Assembly: GCA_035771175.1 (NCBI GenBank)
Contig: CM069612.1
Coordinates: forward strand, 31,661,341-31,725,340
Length of the DNA stretch: 64,000 nucleotides
From: Paratinospora sagittata
Taxonomy: Eukaryota > Streptophyta > Magnoliopsida > Ranunculales > Menispermaceae
Direction: 5' to 3'
The notes beneath the pieces are model-generated. The model had not been told where the DNA came from and ran no database searches. It worked only from the letters and a program-made list of their open reading frames with translations. Below are positions 11,693 to 23,422 of this stretch, in pieces. A program made the position numbers and the translations under genes. Every line of letters begins with the position of its first letter. Position 1 is the stretch's first letter.

Positions 11693-14600
11693 ATGGCCTC
11701 AAAAGCCGGTGCTAAAACAGGGTTGGAACAGAAAACTTCGGGAAATCAAATATCAGATTCTAATTCCCGCCGCCCTTCACCCTTACAGGTTTCTAAAACC
11801 AGCAAGTCAGAGTCACCAACCCCTAAAAAGTCACCACAGCCCTTGCAAGACAGTTGCGTTAAGCAGGCTACTGCAGAATCATCCGAGGGACACAAAACAT
11901 CGAATCCTAACCAGAAGGGATCTTCCAATCTGTTACCCGAAAAGTCAGGATCAAAGCAGCTAACCAAACAAGTGGATCCTGCCGTGAATGAGAATAGGGG
12001 ATCGTTAGAAGGTGGAGAGGATCAAGAAAAGAAAATATCTGAATATGGAAGTGTAAAGGATAGTTCAGCTTCTGCTAAAGTTAGTGATGGGGCTAGTAGT
12101 CTTACCAAGACCAGTGGAAGTGCCAAGGTTAGTGATCGTGCCGAATATGTTGAGAGTGGGAAGAGTAGTATGTGCAGAGGAAGCACTAGCAGTGATGTGA
12201 GTGATGAAAGCACTTGTAGCAGCATAAGCAGCAGTATCAGCAAGCCTCACAAAGCAAATGATTCGAGATGGGAAGCAATCCAGGTCGTTCGATCAAGAGA
12301 TGGAGTCTTGGGTTTGAACCATTTTAGATTGCTTAAGAGGTTGGGCTGCGGTGATATTGGTAGTGTTTATCTGTCCGAATTGAGTGGAACGAAGAGTTAT
12401 TTTGCAATGAAGGTTATGGACAAGGGCTCTCTTGCTAGCCGGAAGAAGCTGCTTCGAGCTCAGACGGAAAGAGAGATATTACAGTGCCTGGACCATCCAT
12501 TTCTTCCAACGTTATATACTCACTTTGAGACAGAAAAGTTTTCGTGTTTGGTGATGGAGTTCTGCCCTGGAGGAGACTTGCATACCCTTCGGCAGAGGCA
12601 GCCGGGGAAATATTTTTCTGAACAAGCAGTGAAGTAAGTTCTATGATATTTCATAGTCACTTTCTTATAAAAGAGTAATTTACTTATATTTCCTTTATAT
12701 TCATCGTATGTTGGAGGCTAGCACTGCAATAAATGTTAACTTATTAAAGAAAAATAGTGGAGAGAACTTGACAATTGACATGTAGCAATTTCCACTTGAT
12801 ACAGATCTATTCCTTCTATGAATTTCTTTTTTCAGAAGATAACCGTACATTTTTTTATGAAGCTTGTGCTACTAAAGAAATAAATCTGTCATGTCTAAGA
12901 TCATATTTTATACTTCGTCCATAAGCCCTTTGTTACAGATATGCGTTACTCTCAAGTCTCAACCATTTTCGATCTTGAAAGGTGGCGCCCTAATTGCCTA
13001 ACAGAGAGAGGGGGAGAAAATAGAAAGAAGAAAGGAGAGAGCCCTGATATTTTGAACATTTGGCTAACCATAGATTAGATGGGAATTCTATTTGCTTCTA
13101 TGCTGAAATCAATAAAACTCGTACAACTGATACTTGTTGGGGATGTGATATCTTGATCCTTGATTTTTGTCCTAAATGCAAAAATTTTGGAAGCCTTCCG
13201 ATAACTGCGTATTCTTCTCTCTTGCCTGTTTTATTTGGAATTTCTTCCTTAAGGAGTCATGGAGTACTTGGGCGACTCCACGCCGATTGATGAAACTCCA
13301 TGGACTTGGATGAAATCATGAATGGGGTGATGCTTTCTAGTTTCTAGTGGTCAAGGAAAGAATTGGGAACTCATCATACATCTAAAGGGGTTCGTTGTAT
13401 TTATCCAAACCATCTTTAATCGGTTTTTCATTTTATTTGCAATTGGGGCTACTCCTTTCTCAAGTATGTACGAATCTATTTTTGCAAATTAATAGTGTCA
13501 ACTAATGATGCCTTTTTATTTAGTATGGCAGTAGGCAGAAGTCACCTCAGCTATATTCCAATCCAAGTTATTTCTATTGTGTTTAGTTGAACTAGTTTTT
13601 CTTCAAAATTTGCGTTCCCGTTTTGAATTGCTAGAGACGTGTTACCAATAAAGCTGAGATCATTTTTAGAGTTATCTAGATCTCGGTCCTCCACGTTCTT
13701 TGGGAAGTCTCTATTTTCGTTTTATTTGGCATACCGTAAGACAATATTCATGATTTTCCCTTGGCCGAAAGGTTGAGATTGATTCATTGTTACCTAGAGG
13801 TTTGGAAACCACCTCTCAAATGTGGATGTAAGCCTATGTAAGGCTGTGTACATCATTCCTTCCCCAGACCCTGCGATGGCTGGAGCCTCATGCATCAGTA
13901 CGTCTTTTTTTATTTGTAACACAATATTTATGAATGTTTATGCTATAATTCTGCAAAAAACTCTCAAAATGAAAATTTCCACTCTCTTCACAATAGCTAT
14001 CAGTGTATACAACAAACGGGGCATGTAATAAACTGTTGTACTAGTTATTTCAACTTTGAAAATTGGTTTAACCTCTTTACCAAAAGTCCTGTGCCTATTT
14101 TCCTCCTGTAGATTAATGCTGCTGCAAGGTGTTGCTTAATTTGCCCTTTCATCTCATAACCATAGGGAAAGCATAGATTCATGGGGAATGCAGTTTTTAG
14201 GGTGGTTTTTCAAGTCAGGAGTGTAGTTTCGGCTTTAAAAGACAAGGGCATTCAAATTAATACAAAATGAGGTAGATGCTTATTTAGGTTATAGACGAAT
14301 TGATTAAGCATGTGCGAGTAAGATGCCTTGGTCTGTGTGATTTGCAACTGCTATATTGAGTTGACAAGAATAAGTACTGGTCAAGCCAGTATTGTCAAAG
14401 TGTAGCCTGGGCGTTTTCTCATCTTTTTCTTATAGATGCACAGATTAAAACCCAGTTATTTTAAAAGTTCAGATATTTTCCTCTGAAAAAAAATAAAAAA
14501 TACAATCACTATTCAAACTAGCAAATGGTTTGACATCTTTTAAGTTAGTATTATTATTCCTTTGCATCTTAAATTCAAAAGTATTCCTTTTTTAAAAAAT

Positions 14601-17600
14601 TAAAAACTTGCCTAGGATATGTATAAGTTGTTGATATTTCTAAGCCATAAATTAATTGATTTAATATGTAACTATCTGTGTTTCTACTACATAAATTTAT
14701 TTAATTTCTTAGTCTAGTCTACAGACTCCACACCTAGTGCTATATTGCCTCAGCTTCATCTCGAGCCCTTGAGAACACTGAATGCAAAACTTGAACTTGC
14801 CGATTCTATTGTACGTCGTGAGGTTTTAAAAGTGAATGGGCCAAGATGGAGTGAGTGATGGGCGTGGCCTCTGGCTCTTGACATTACGGGTTTTGAAGAA
14901 GTAACAAAGTATGCAACCTTAAAACCCCCATGATGCATAGACTGTTTTAAAATTTGAAACCTCGACCTTCAGGTTACAATGGAGCAATTTCAACTTTTGC
15001 GCAAAGGCCCACCCATCGTTGTCTGTATGGACATGCTTTAACATCATCATCAGCATGAAACATTTTGGCCAGTGACTAATTCTTTCCATGGTCATATTTT
15101 CTTGAGGGCACCCTTGTGTTTCATCACTATCCCCATCCTCCATCAATTTCACTTTCCTCTTGCTCCTTAGCATATTCAACTTTTCTTTGAATGTAATATA
15201 ATTTATTAAACCAGACAGATGAGTAATCGTCTCACTTGGTCACTTGTTTTCTTCTATTTTATGTTTTTCGCTTTTTGACATATTCGTTCATTTTTTATTT
15301 TATTTTTTATTTTTGGAAACTAAGAGTATGAGAGCCAGCATCTTTGTGTAGTTGCTGATAAACTTGTATTCTGGTTGCTCTAGCAGCTTTTTGACATTTA
15401 TATATGTTTTTTGTAATGTGGTTGCAGCATTAATTGATGACAGCCATTTTATCTACTAAATTTCTGATCTATTTGTTTCAATTCCTGTTTTGTTGAGGAA
15501 TATGTGTTTTGAAGTATTGTAGATTGCCAAATCACATCAATCCTATGCAGGGCGGCTTAAATATAATCCTAACCAACCGGTTAAGCAAACCAAATCAGTT
15601 GGGCCAAGTTCAGGTTGGTTGATGTTGTTAGAAAATCAAATTATGGACTCAACTTTCAGTTTTTAGGATTAGAAGGCTGGTTGAGGAGACTGATACACAC
15701 ACACACACACACATGCTATTCCAAAATTTGTTTCTCTCGCTCTCTTCCACCTCACTCTACTCTCTCACACTCAACCGAGTGAATCCTTAGCCTGAGTAGC
15801 CTCCAAAAACTTTAGTTGGTTAAGCCCGTGATGCCACAGTTGTAAAGTGAACTTCAGTACTTCTGAGAAGATTTCAGATTCTTGCCCCAGAAAACCAATT
15901 TTCACATTCTGTAAAATCAATCTGGTGTGTTCCTAAATGTCTGTTAAATCTTAGTAGGAAAAGATGTCCACCATTCTTCTTGCAGCCTCAAGTAGATAGA
16001 GTGGTGCCAGCACTTTGATGCGTTGTGGGCCTTGATGCAACAGTTAAGATTGTTCCATTGTTATCTAGAGGCCACAAGATCGAATCCAGAAACCTCTCCA
16101 ATATAGAGGTAAAACCGTGTATGGAATCCTTTTCCTAGACCTTGACTGGTGAGAGCCTCGTGTAGTGGGTATGCCCTTTCTTTTTATGTAACATGAGCTA
16201 GTGGAGGTATTTTAGGTGGAAAATAATCTTCTTCTATGCTACTGTATATCAGAGCAAGAGTAATCCCAAGACAGATAGTAGGCATCTTTAATTTCTATTT
16301 GTTATTTGTTATTAGATATAAAGAAATGCTATCAAAGTATGACAAACACACGGATAAACCGCGGGGATTAACCGCCTTTTGAGTCTCTATAACAGTTACA
16401 TGCATTTTTCTGGGTTTAATACATTAATCTTGTTTCTTCTAAAAAAAAAGTGTTCCATGCGAGCTAGTTTCTAATTCTGTTGGGCTCTTGGTGTCCGAGT
16501 GGCTTAGGAATTGTTCAACTTCGATGTAATTTGCTTGTAGTCTCTTGGGCTCTTGGTGTCTTGGTGTACTCCTGGTACTCCTTCCCCTTACTGTATTGCT
16601 TTATTATATATAATATATTTTGTTTCTTCTAATTCTGTCATGATGTGTGGATCCAATCACCTAAAATTTGGAATCATAGTTTGTTTTTGTTCTTGGTGGT
16701 TTGATGAGTTTTACAACTTGATCTCATCGTGCAGGTTTTACGTTGCAGAGGTACTCCTTGCTTTGGAATACCTCCACATGCTTGGCATTGTCTACCGTGA
16801 CCTCAAGCCGGAAAATGTACTTGTGCGTGAAGACGGACACATAATGCTCTCTGACTTTGACCTTTCCCTAAGATGTTCCGTTAGTCCTACTCTTGTCAAG
16901 TCATCTTCACTTGAAACCGATCCCTTTCGAAAGAACCCTGTTTATTGTGTTCAGCCAGCGTGCATCGAACCCTCCTGTATCCAGCCATCTTGTGTAGCTC
17001 CCACAACTTGCTTTTCCCCTCGGTTTTTCTCCAGCAAGTCCAAGAAGGAAAGAAAACCTAAAAATGAGATTGGAAACCAAGTAAGCCCACTGCCTGAGCT
17101 CATTGCAGAGCCAACTGGGGCTCGGTCAATGTCATTTGTGGGAACTCACGAATACTTGGCGCCAGAGATTATTAAAGGTGAAGGCCATGGGAGTGCTGTA
17201 GATTGGTGGACTTTTGGGATTTTTCTCTATGAACTCTTGTTTGGTAAGACCCCGTTTAAGGGTTCTAGTAATCGAGCCACATTGTTCAATGTCGTTGGCC
17301 AGCCACTTCGGTTCCCAGAGTCACCGGTGGTTAGCTTCTCTGCAAGAGATTTGATAAGGGGATTGCTTGTGAAGGAGCCACAAAACCGGCTGGCTTATAA
17401 ACGTGGAGCAACGGAAATTAAGCAACACCCTTTCTTCGAAGGAGTGAATTGGGCTTTGATACGTTGTGCCACACCACCTGAGGTTCCAAAGCCAGTAGAG
17501 ATTGAGCGGATTCCGGCCTCGAATGCATCAACAAGTGAAAAGGCTGGTGGTGGTGTTGCTGTTCCAGATCAGAAAAGCTCTGACAATTATCTGGAATTCG

Positions 17601-17611
17601 ATTTCTTTTAA
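11693..17611 (+). CDS. AGCVIII serine/threonine kinase, D6PK-like
   Basis: A D6 PROTEIN KINASE-type kinase of the plant plasma membrane; the family phosphorylates PIN auxin-efflux carriers. Exons are 11693-12633 and 16735-17611, 605 aa, joined in phase across a 4.1-kb intron. Residues 1-190 are a Ser/Lys-rich tail. The kinase domain starts near 211: glycine loop [10 protein letters not shown] 217-226, ATP-binding Lys240 (YFAMK), RDLKPEN 335-341, and DFD at 354-356, the AGCVIII signature in place of DFG. An ~85-residue insertion follows, with repeated Cys-Pro spacing (CxxPxCxxPxC), then the activation loop SMSFVGT and APE 456-458. The C-terminal end FDFF fits a PDK1-docking PIF motif. The start ATG gives the full N-terminal tail. 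D6PK and its paralogues cannot be separated by eye. Confidence 0.95.
13740..13905 (+). mobile_element. Truncated Au-like SINE in the kinase intron
   Basis: It contains gattcattgttacctagagg, a degenerate head, then cattccttccccagaccctg and gctggagcctcatgcatcag, which match the Au body and 3' end. The A-box is damaged and I see no target-site duplication. Confidence 0.6.
15695..15713. repeat. (CA)n microsatellite
   Basis: About 9-10 CA units, in the kinase intron. Confidence 0.9.
16020..16187 (+). mobile_element. Au-like SINE in the kinase intron
   Basis: The head ccttgatgcaacagttaaga and a B-box-like agatcgaatcc are followed by cttttcctagaccttgactg and gagcctcgtgtagtgggtat. This has the same order of blocks as the other Au-like copies here. 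Ends are approximate. Confidence 0.65.
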
Positions 17612-18344
17612 TTATTTTGAGAATTGTGGTGCAATTTGTTTGTTTTTGGGGAAAGATGTAGAGAGAATCTCAGAAAGACTTCAGATATTGATGATGGTGG
17701 GTGCTTCTTGCTATATGTTGTTAGATGATGATAATGATGTGTTTGTTGTTGTCAATGGGAACAAACTCCGTATTTGTAAGGCTGGAAAGGCTGGAGGCTG
17801 AAATATTTTATCTTCTTAATCCATAATCATTGAAGATTTTTCTTCTCTTGTAAAAATCTTGGAGCAGTTAAAACTCTTTTTTTTTCGCTGGTACTGTGTT
17901 TGTAATCAGGGTATTTGGTTATCGAAGAAAGCTGAAAATGAATCACTGGCTAGCTTGCTTGCTCATGGTACAATGAGAAGTAACTTTCCTTTGCGATCCT
18001 AAAATTATAAAGGAACATGAGCTTTAAGGCCTGCCCTTTTCCTTACAAGCTGATTTTCAAGGACTCATTCCACAACTCCTACACATTGCCATGGATTAGT
18101 AGTTGCAGGATGTGTGGATTGTTATGATCCTCAATTCTTCATCAAAAACTTGTAAAAATTATTAAAGGAATATGAGCTTCAATGGCAACTTTTACTCGTA
18201 TCAATTTGCTCTTCAGCACTAATGGATTGTTGAGAAGAAAATATTGTCAAAGTGAAAAGTGACCATTGGTTATATATATTTGTTGGACTCAACTCAAAAA
18301 GCCAAACTGGAGCATTTTTCATTCACTTATCCTATAAAGGGCAA

Positions 18345-18455
18345 AGGATTAATGGATTAAGAACGAGCTTGATACATCTCCGATAATGGAATTTGTTATA
18401 CAACTAACTACTAACATCGTATCTTCTCGCAAAAATAAAATAAAATAAAAATGAA
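18345..18455 (+). mobile_element. SINE 3' fragment, same family as 46923-47107
   Basis: It shares gaacg.gc.tgatac.tc and especially the tail gttatacaactaactactaa, cat.gt.tcttctc and a poly-A-rich end with the copy at 46923-47107. The tRNA-like head is missing here. Confidence 0.65.
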
Positions 18456-21400
18456 ACATTTTCTTTTTTGCTTCCATAAGACCATATCTCAATTCTCTTG
18501 GATTGTTTTTGTTTGAAGAAATGGTCTAAAGACAAAAGGGCGAGTCTTAGTGTAATACGGCTCAAATTTGCTCCTTTATAATTTAGAGATCACGGGTTAG
18601 AATATAATTTCATCTGCTTGCACCCTGTACTACCTCTCAGTGTCGTTAAGCTTCCGGCTTTCATACACAATATATAGCACACAAATAGCATGGCCGGTGA
18701 TAGCAAAAGCGGAGGCATCCAGGTGCACCTTGTGTAGGTGCAACACTAGTCCCTCCATCAAAACCTTCTTTAGAAGAGGGTGGAGTGTGGAGTTGGAGTC
18801 TCCAAGCGTTTTTTTATCTGTCTATCCTCATTATTCTTGAAAGAACCATGGCTATGGGGGGTGGTCTACCACAAAAAGAACAACAAAAGGAGCATTACGT
18901 ACAAAGCTTTGATTAGTAAGTTGAAGTTGCTTTGTTGACCCGTGAAGGAAACGGCCAACCGCGAAGCATCTTAAAAATTCCCCTTTACAAAAGCTAAGAG
19001 GGTTTCGACTTTCGAGTACGAGCAGCAGCAAGAATATTCCTGAGCTCTCCTTTTGACTTTGATGACTTCTACATCGTGGATCTTATGCTCCGGGAGTGGA
19101 TTAGCTACTGCACTCCCTTGTCCTTCACGAGCCTCGTGGCTTTTTAAATCCCAAATCAAATCAATATATATATTATTTTACTTTAATTAATTTATAAAAA
19201 AGTTTATGTGCAATGTACTCGCACTTCTACCAATATTAAGTAATATTATATTGATTGAAATAAAAATTACAATACAAAATACATGACTCATCGTCTTTAG
19301 ATTTACGTTGAATCACGAGTCAATGCATAACTCCGTATAATCCAAAATAATTTAAGAATGACGGGATGTTGTAGTTTATATTATAAAATAATATTCCAAT
19401 TAATTTAACACTATCCTTTATTTATGACTTCTTTTATCTATGTTTTTCTTCATTTAATTGTTGTATTAAATATCATCGGAGAAATAATTATATAATAGTA
19501 TAAATGCACCACTTTTTAAAAAGTAAAAGTATTAAGGTCATAAGTTCAAGTCTCCCTCAAGACATACTAAGTGACCTTTCATGATTTTCTAGGTTCATGT
19601 TCTTGACTCTTTTGAGGTTCTCTAGGTCGCATATGATCTGTTGTAGTGCTCCTACTAAGTTCCAGCTCTCTCTAATTGATCTCTAATTGATACGTTAGTA
19701 GAATGAAAAAAAAAAAAAAAACAATTTTGATAGGTGCCATCTACAAAATAGTGTAAAAATAAAAATTCAAAGACAATGTTTACATTAGTGTATATTTTAT
19801 AAATAAAATATACACTAGCTTCCCTTTCAAGCTCTAGCTTTGTGGAAAAAAATAAAAGCAAAACTAGGAAATGAGTCAAATACGTGCTATGTATAACGTT
19901 TATAAAGAACCATTATCATATGATGAAGAAGCCCCAAATGTCAAAAAAAAGGTTCTTCTTCCAATCCCTTTTGTAAAAGGATCGAACATTATTGTTTATG
20001 GATCTTGATTTTCTTTCTAATTAAGGATATAATTATTAATGTCAATAATAGTCTTTTTTTTTTAATAATTAAGCATATTTAAATTGATTCGAGGAGAATT
20101 CTTTTGTCTTTTAAGAAATGTTTAGGTTGTAGGAATGGAAATGAATTATTTCATGTTTCAGTGGTGAAAGCCACAAAAAAAAAAAAAGAAAGAAAGAAAG
20201 AAAGAAAGAAGGGGTATAATGGTCCTACTAGGTTGCAAACCCCTCCCGATGGGCGGGGTACCTACTCAATTATTTATTGTCCATCGACTCTTAAATCATT
20301 ATATCATGTTACTGTTAATTTAAAACATAATTTTAACTTATTGATTAGATTTAAAAAGCTTATGATGGGTTACTCGCGTGATTACATATTCAAATAATTT
20401 ATTATTATAATATAAAAGTAATAAAGTCAAGAATTCTTCATTTTTTATTATTGTCAAGATCTTATTAAAACTAATTCTTTTTGTGTTGAGAGTATGAGAA
20501 TTGATAAAGGAATTCATAAAAAAATTAATTACTGGGCTTCATTTGTTTGAGTAACTGGCTTTGAGATTTTTATTGTTTGAAGAATTGGTTCTTGATATTT
20601 GTAAATAGACATATTTGAACAACTTATGTAAAGAAATATATCGGCTGAGCTCGTGAACGTCTTAGGATAAATAATAAGTTATTTGATTAATAAATAATAA
20701 GTTAATTTTTAATATGATAAATTGAATTATCCTAATTATTTTAAATGAAGTTGAGTAACAACTTCTAGGATGATTTTCCTGAGTTGCAATCACTAATGGA
20801 GCGAAAAAATTAAATACAATATAATGTGTGTTTAAAAAGAATATGCAAAAAAAAAATTAGCATATCCTAATCACTATTCACTCTCCCAATCATATATTTA
20901 TATATATATATACTATTCACTATCCCAATCATATCTCATTGTCAATACCAACAACCATGTTTCAAATAAAACATATTATTTAAAAAAAAAAACATATCTA
21001 ATGCATGGGCTTCTAATTATTATTCTAAAATTTAAAGAAGAGATAGCTTTATCTTCATATGAGTGAAGCTATTTTCATATTCAAAACCCTAACCTTCATG
21101 TTATAATAGTATAACTAACCATTGAGCCAAAATTCATCTTATAATGTACCAAAATATATATTTAAGTTGACGAGGTAATACACCACATCTCAACGTCATC
21201 AGAGAGAAAAAAAGATAAAAGAAAACACTTTCAAATCATTATACACCATATTAGTATAAAAATAATTTTGAATATAATTTTTAATTTGTAACAATATTTC
21301 TCTTATATTATTGCTTTATGCTATTGTTACACATATACCCATTACATATCATTAAATTATTGCATATAAACTATATATTATGATAATTCAATTAACGGTG

Positions 21401-22084
21401 TGTATAGGCCAAGCCTGCACTTGCGTGCCACATGAAGGAAAGAACATAGAAAATGCGCGCATATTCTTTGGCATTATTTATCATTATTAATGTCGTGTTA
21501 TTGGCACTCACTGTACCATTAATTATCCCTGCAGAATGCATGAAATGCAGCAAGCAGATCTAGTAATGAAAAAACTAATTCCTTCCCCATGAAAGAGGAC
21601 TGTTAATTAATTAGGTGGCTTGCAATTTCAAGACATGAAATTAAGAGGAATTAAAGTGGTCATGCTGGTTACGCGTGCATGTAGGACAAATTAATGCTGA
21701 ATTTCCTGTATGCAGAGGGATCTAATTCTTATTTATTTATTTATTATTATCTTCAACAGAACATATTCAGATTTGATAATAAAAAAATTTATCTTTGGTA
21801 AGTGGAGAGAAGATTGGGAATAATATATATTATGTACGAAGGTGGAAAGAAATAAATTATACATAGGTTGGTTTTAGAAGCTGACTAGAAAGTACGGTCA
21901 AAATTCTCATGTGTTGGAAGAAGTCTTCTTGCTCCTACAAATTCTCTAATCTGAAATGATTAATTTTGTCCCAAAAAAGATGAAAATACTTGCCATGTGC
22001 CGAAAAATTAATACTAAAAACAAAAAAAGATATATATAATTCACCTACACAGATTGCCCTTATACATGTGATACTTGTTTGAAT

Positions 22085-22410
22085 ATTTCAGTGAAGGCTA
22101 ACTTAAATAAAGATTTTGCCCTCTAGTTGCGAGGGATCTACCTTCTGATTGTAAAGGTTTTTACCCTTTTATTGTGAGGACTACGTCTTCTTGATGATGT
22201 AATGTTGTTGTCTTTTTGTTATAAGGTTGTTTTTTTCCTTTTGTTATAGTATTGTTTTAGGATCTAGCCCTGTTAGTTGTTAAGTTTTACTCGTTTCTTT
22301 GGAAAAAAATTTGCTCCTTTGTTGTGCCTGCATTAATCGTCAGTATGTACTCCAATACTTTTGGAGCTTTAATGAAAATGAAATGAAACTTTGACAAAAA
22401 AAAAAAAAAA
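22085..22410 (+). mobile_element. L1-type LINE 3' UTR fragment
   Basis: Ends with gagctttaatgaaaatgaaa, tgaaactttgac and a 15-base A run, a configuration typical of plant L1 3' ends. No coding part remains. Short flanking aacttaaa occurs on both sides but is too short to prove insertion. Confidence 0.4.
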
Positions 22411-23422
22411 CTTAAAGCCTGCCATTAATCCAGGCTTGACCTTAATTACACAATTCTCGTTACTTCTCCTATAATTGATTTTCACAAAACTTGTTTCATC
22501 GTCATCGTCGTCATTATTATTATTGTTTGGTTTAAAGTTAAACTTAATTGGTTGATGAGTATATTTGCCTTATTTTAAACAAAGTAGCTCTCAAATCAGA
22601 ATAAAAGAAGACGATTGTAATAAAAATAATGCTTTACTAACACACTTTGTTAACATTACTTTGAGAATTGTTAGATTATCTCGAATCATGTATTAATACG
22701 TGATTTAAGACAATTTAACAACTTTCAAGTATAATGTCAACAAAATGTGTTTGTCAAGTGTGTGTTTGTAAAACATTTTTCTTATAGTAAATAGTTGGTA
22801 TTTAGTATAAAACTTTTATTAAATTTCTACTTAATATGACTAGCCAAAAGAATAGGTCGTTGTAATATATATATATATATATATATATATTAATTTAGTC
22901 TTTGATGATAGAACAAAGTGGCATAAACAACTTTATTTAGCCGATCTTTATGTAATTAAAAGAAAGAAAGGGTTAATTAGTTAGTTAAGCTAAGTTGCAT
23001 TAATTAATTTATTTCTTCAAATTAAAGAGGGGATGAATTGACTTAGTGATCTTCCTCCCTAAACTAACTTTCCTTAATAATATATGGAGCAAATGAACTC
23101 ACAACCCAACTGAGTCGCTGACCGGCCAGAGCAGGGAGGCCAATGTAATTACCAGTAATATTGAGGGAGGAGTAAGTTAGTTAAACTTTGTAATTCTCGT
23201 TTTCTTTCGTTAAAAGACGAGACGGGCTCAGAGATTCAGCTCCAGAAGAGGAAGGCGCAGGATTAGGAAATAGGAATCCCGCTTATCTCTCTCTCTCTCT
23301 ATCGGCGTTCTCTAGATTTTCTTCGCTCGCAAATAAGCCAAAGAGAAGAACCTACACTAACTAGTTTTATTTTTTGCTTAAATTCTCACTGTAATTTAGA
23401 CATTTTCGAAGCGAAAAATATA

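Larger units (their letters stand above)
17612..23422. other. Intergenic between kinase and SEC14 genes
   Basis: The first ~300 bases hold the kinase 3' UTR. The last ~200 (CT repeat near 23285-23300) look like the SEC14 5' UTR. Between them is AT-rich DNA with an (AAAG)n tract (~20172-20210), a TA tract (~22866-22890), a SINE remnant and a LINE tail. A weak tRNA-like head (B-box-like acgggttagaat, ~18595) is too degenerate to call. No protein-coding region recognised. Confidence 0.6.

Noticed and set aside
14756..15179. Minus-strand frames in the kinase intron
   Set aside because: No family motif and no splice continuity; they lie wholly inside an intron of the opposite strand.
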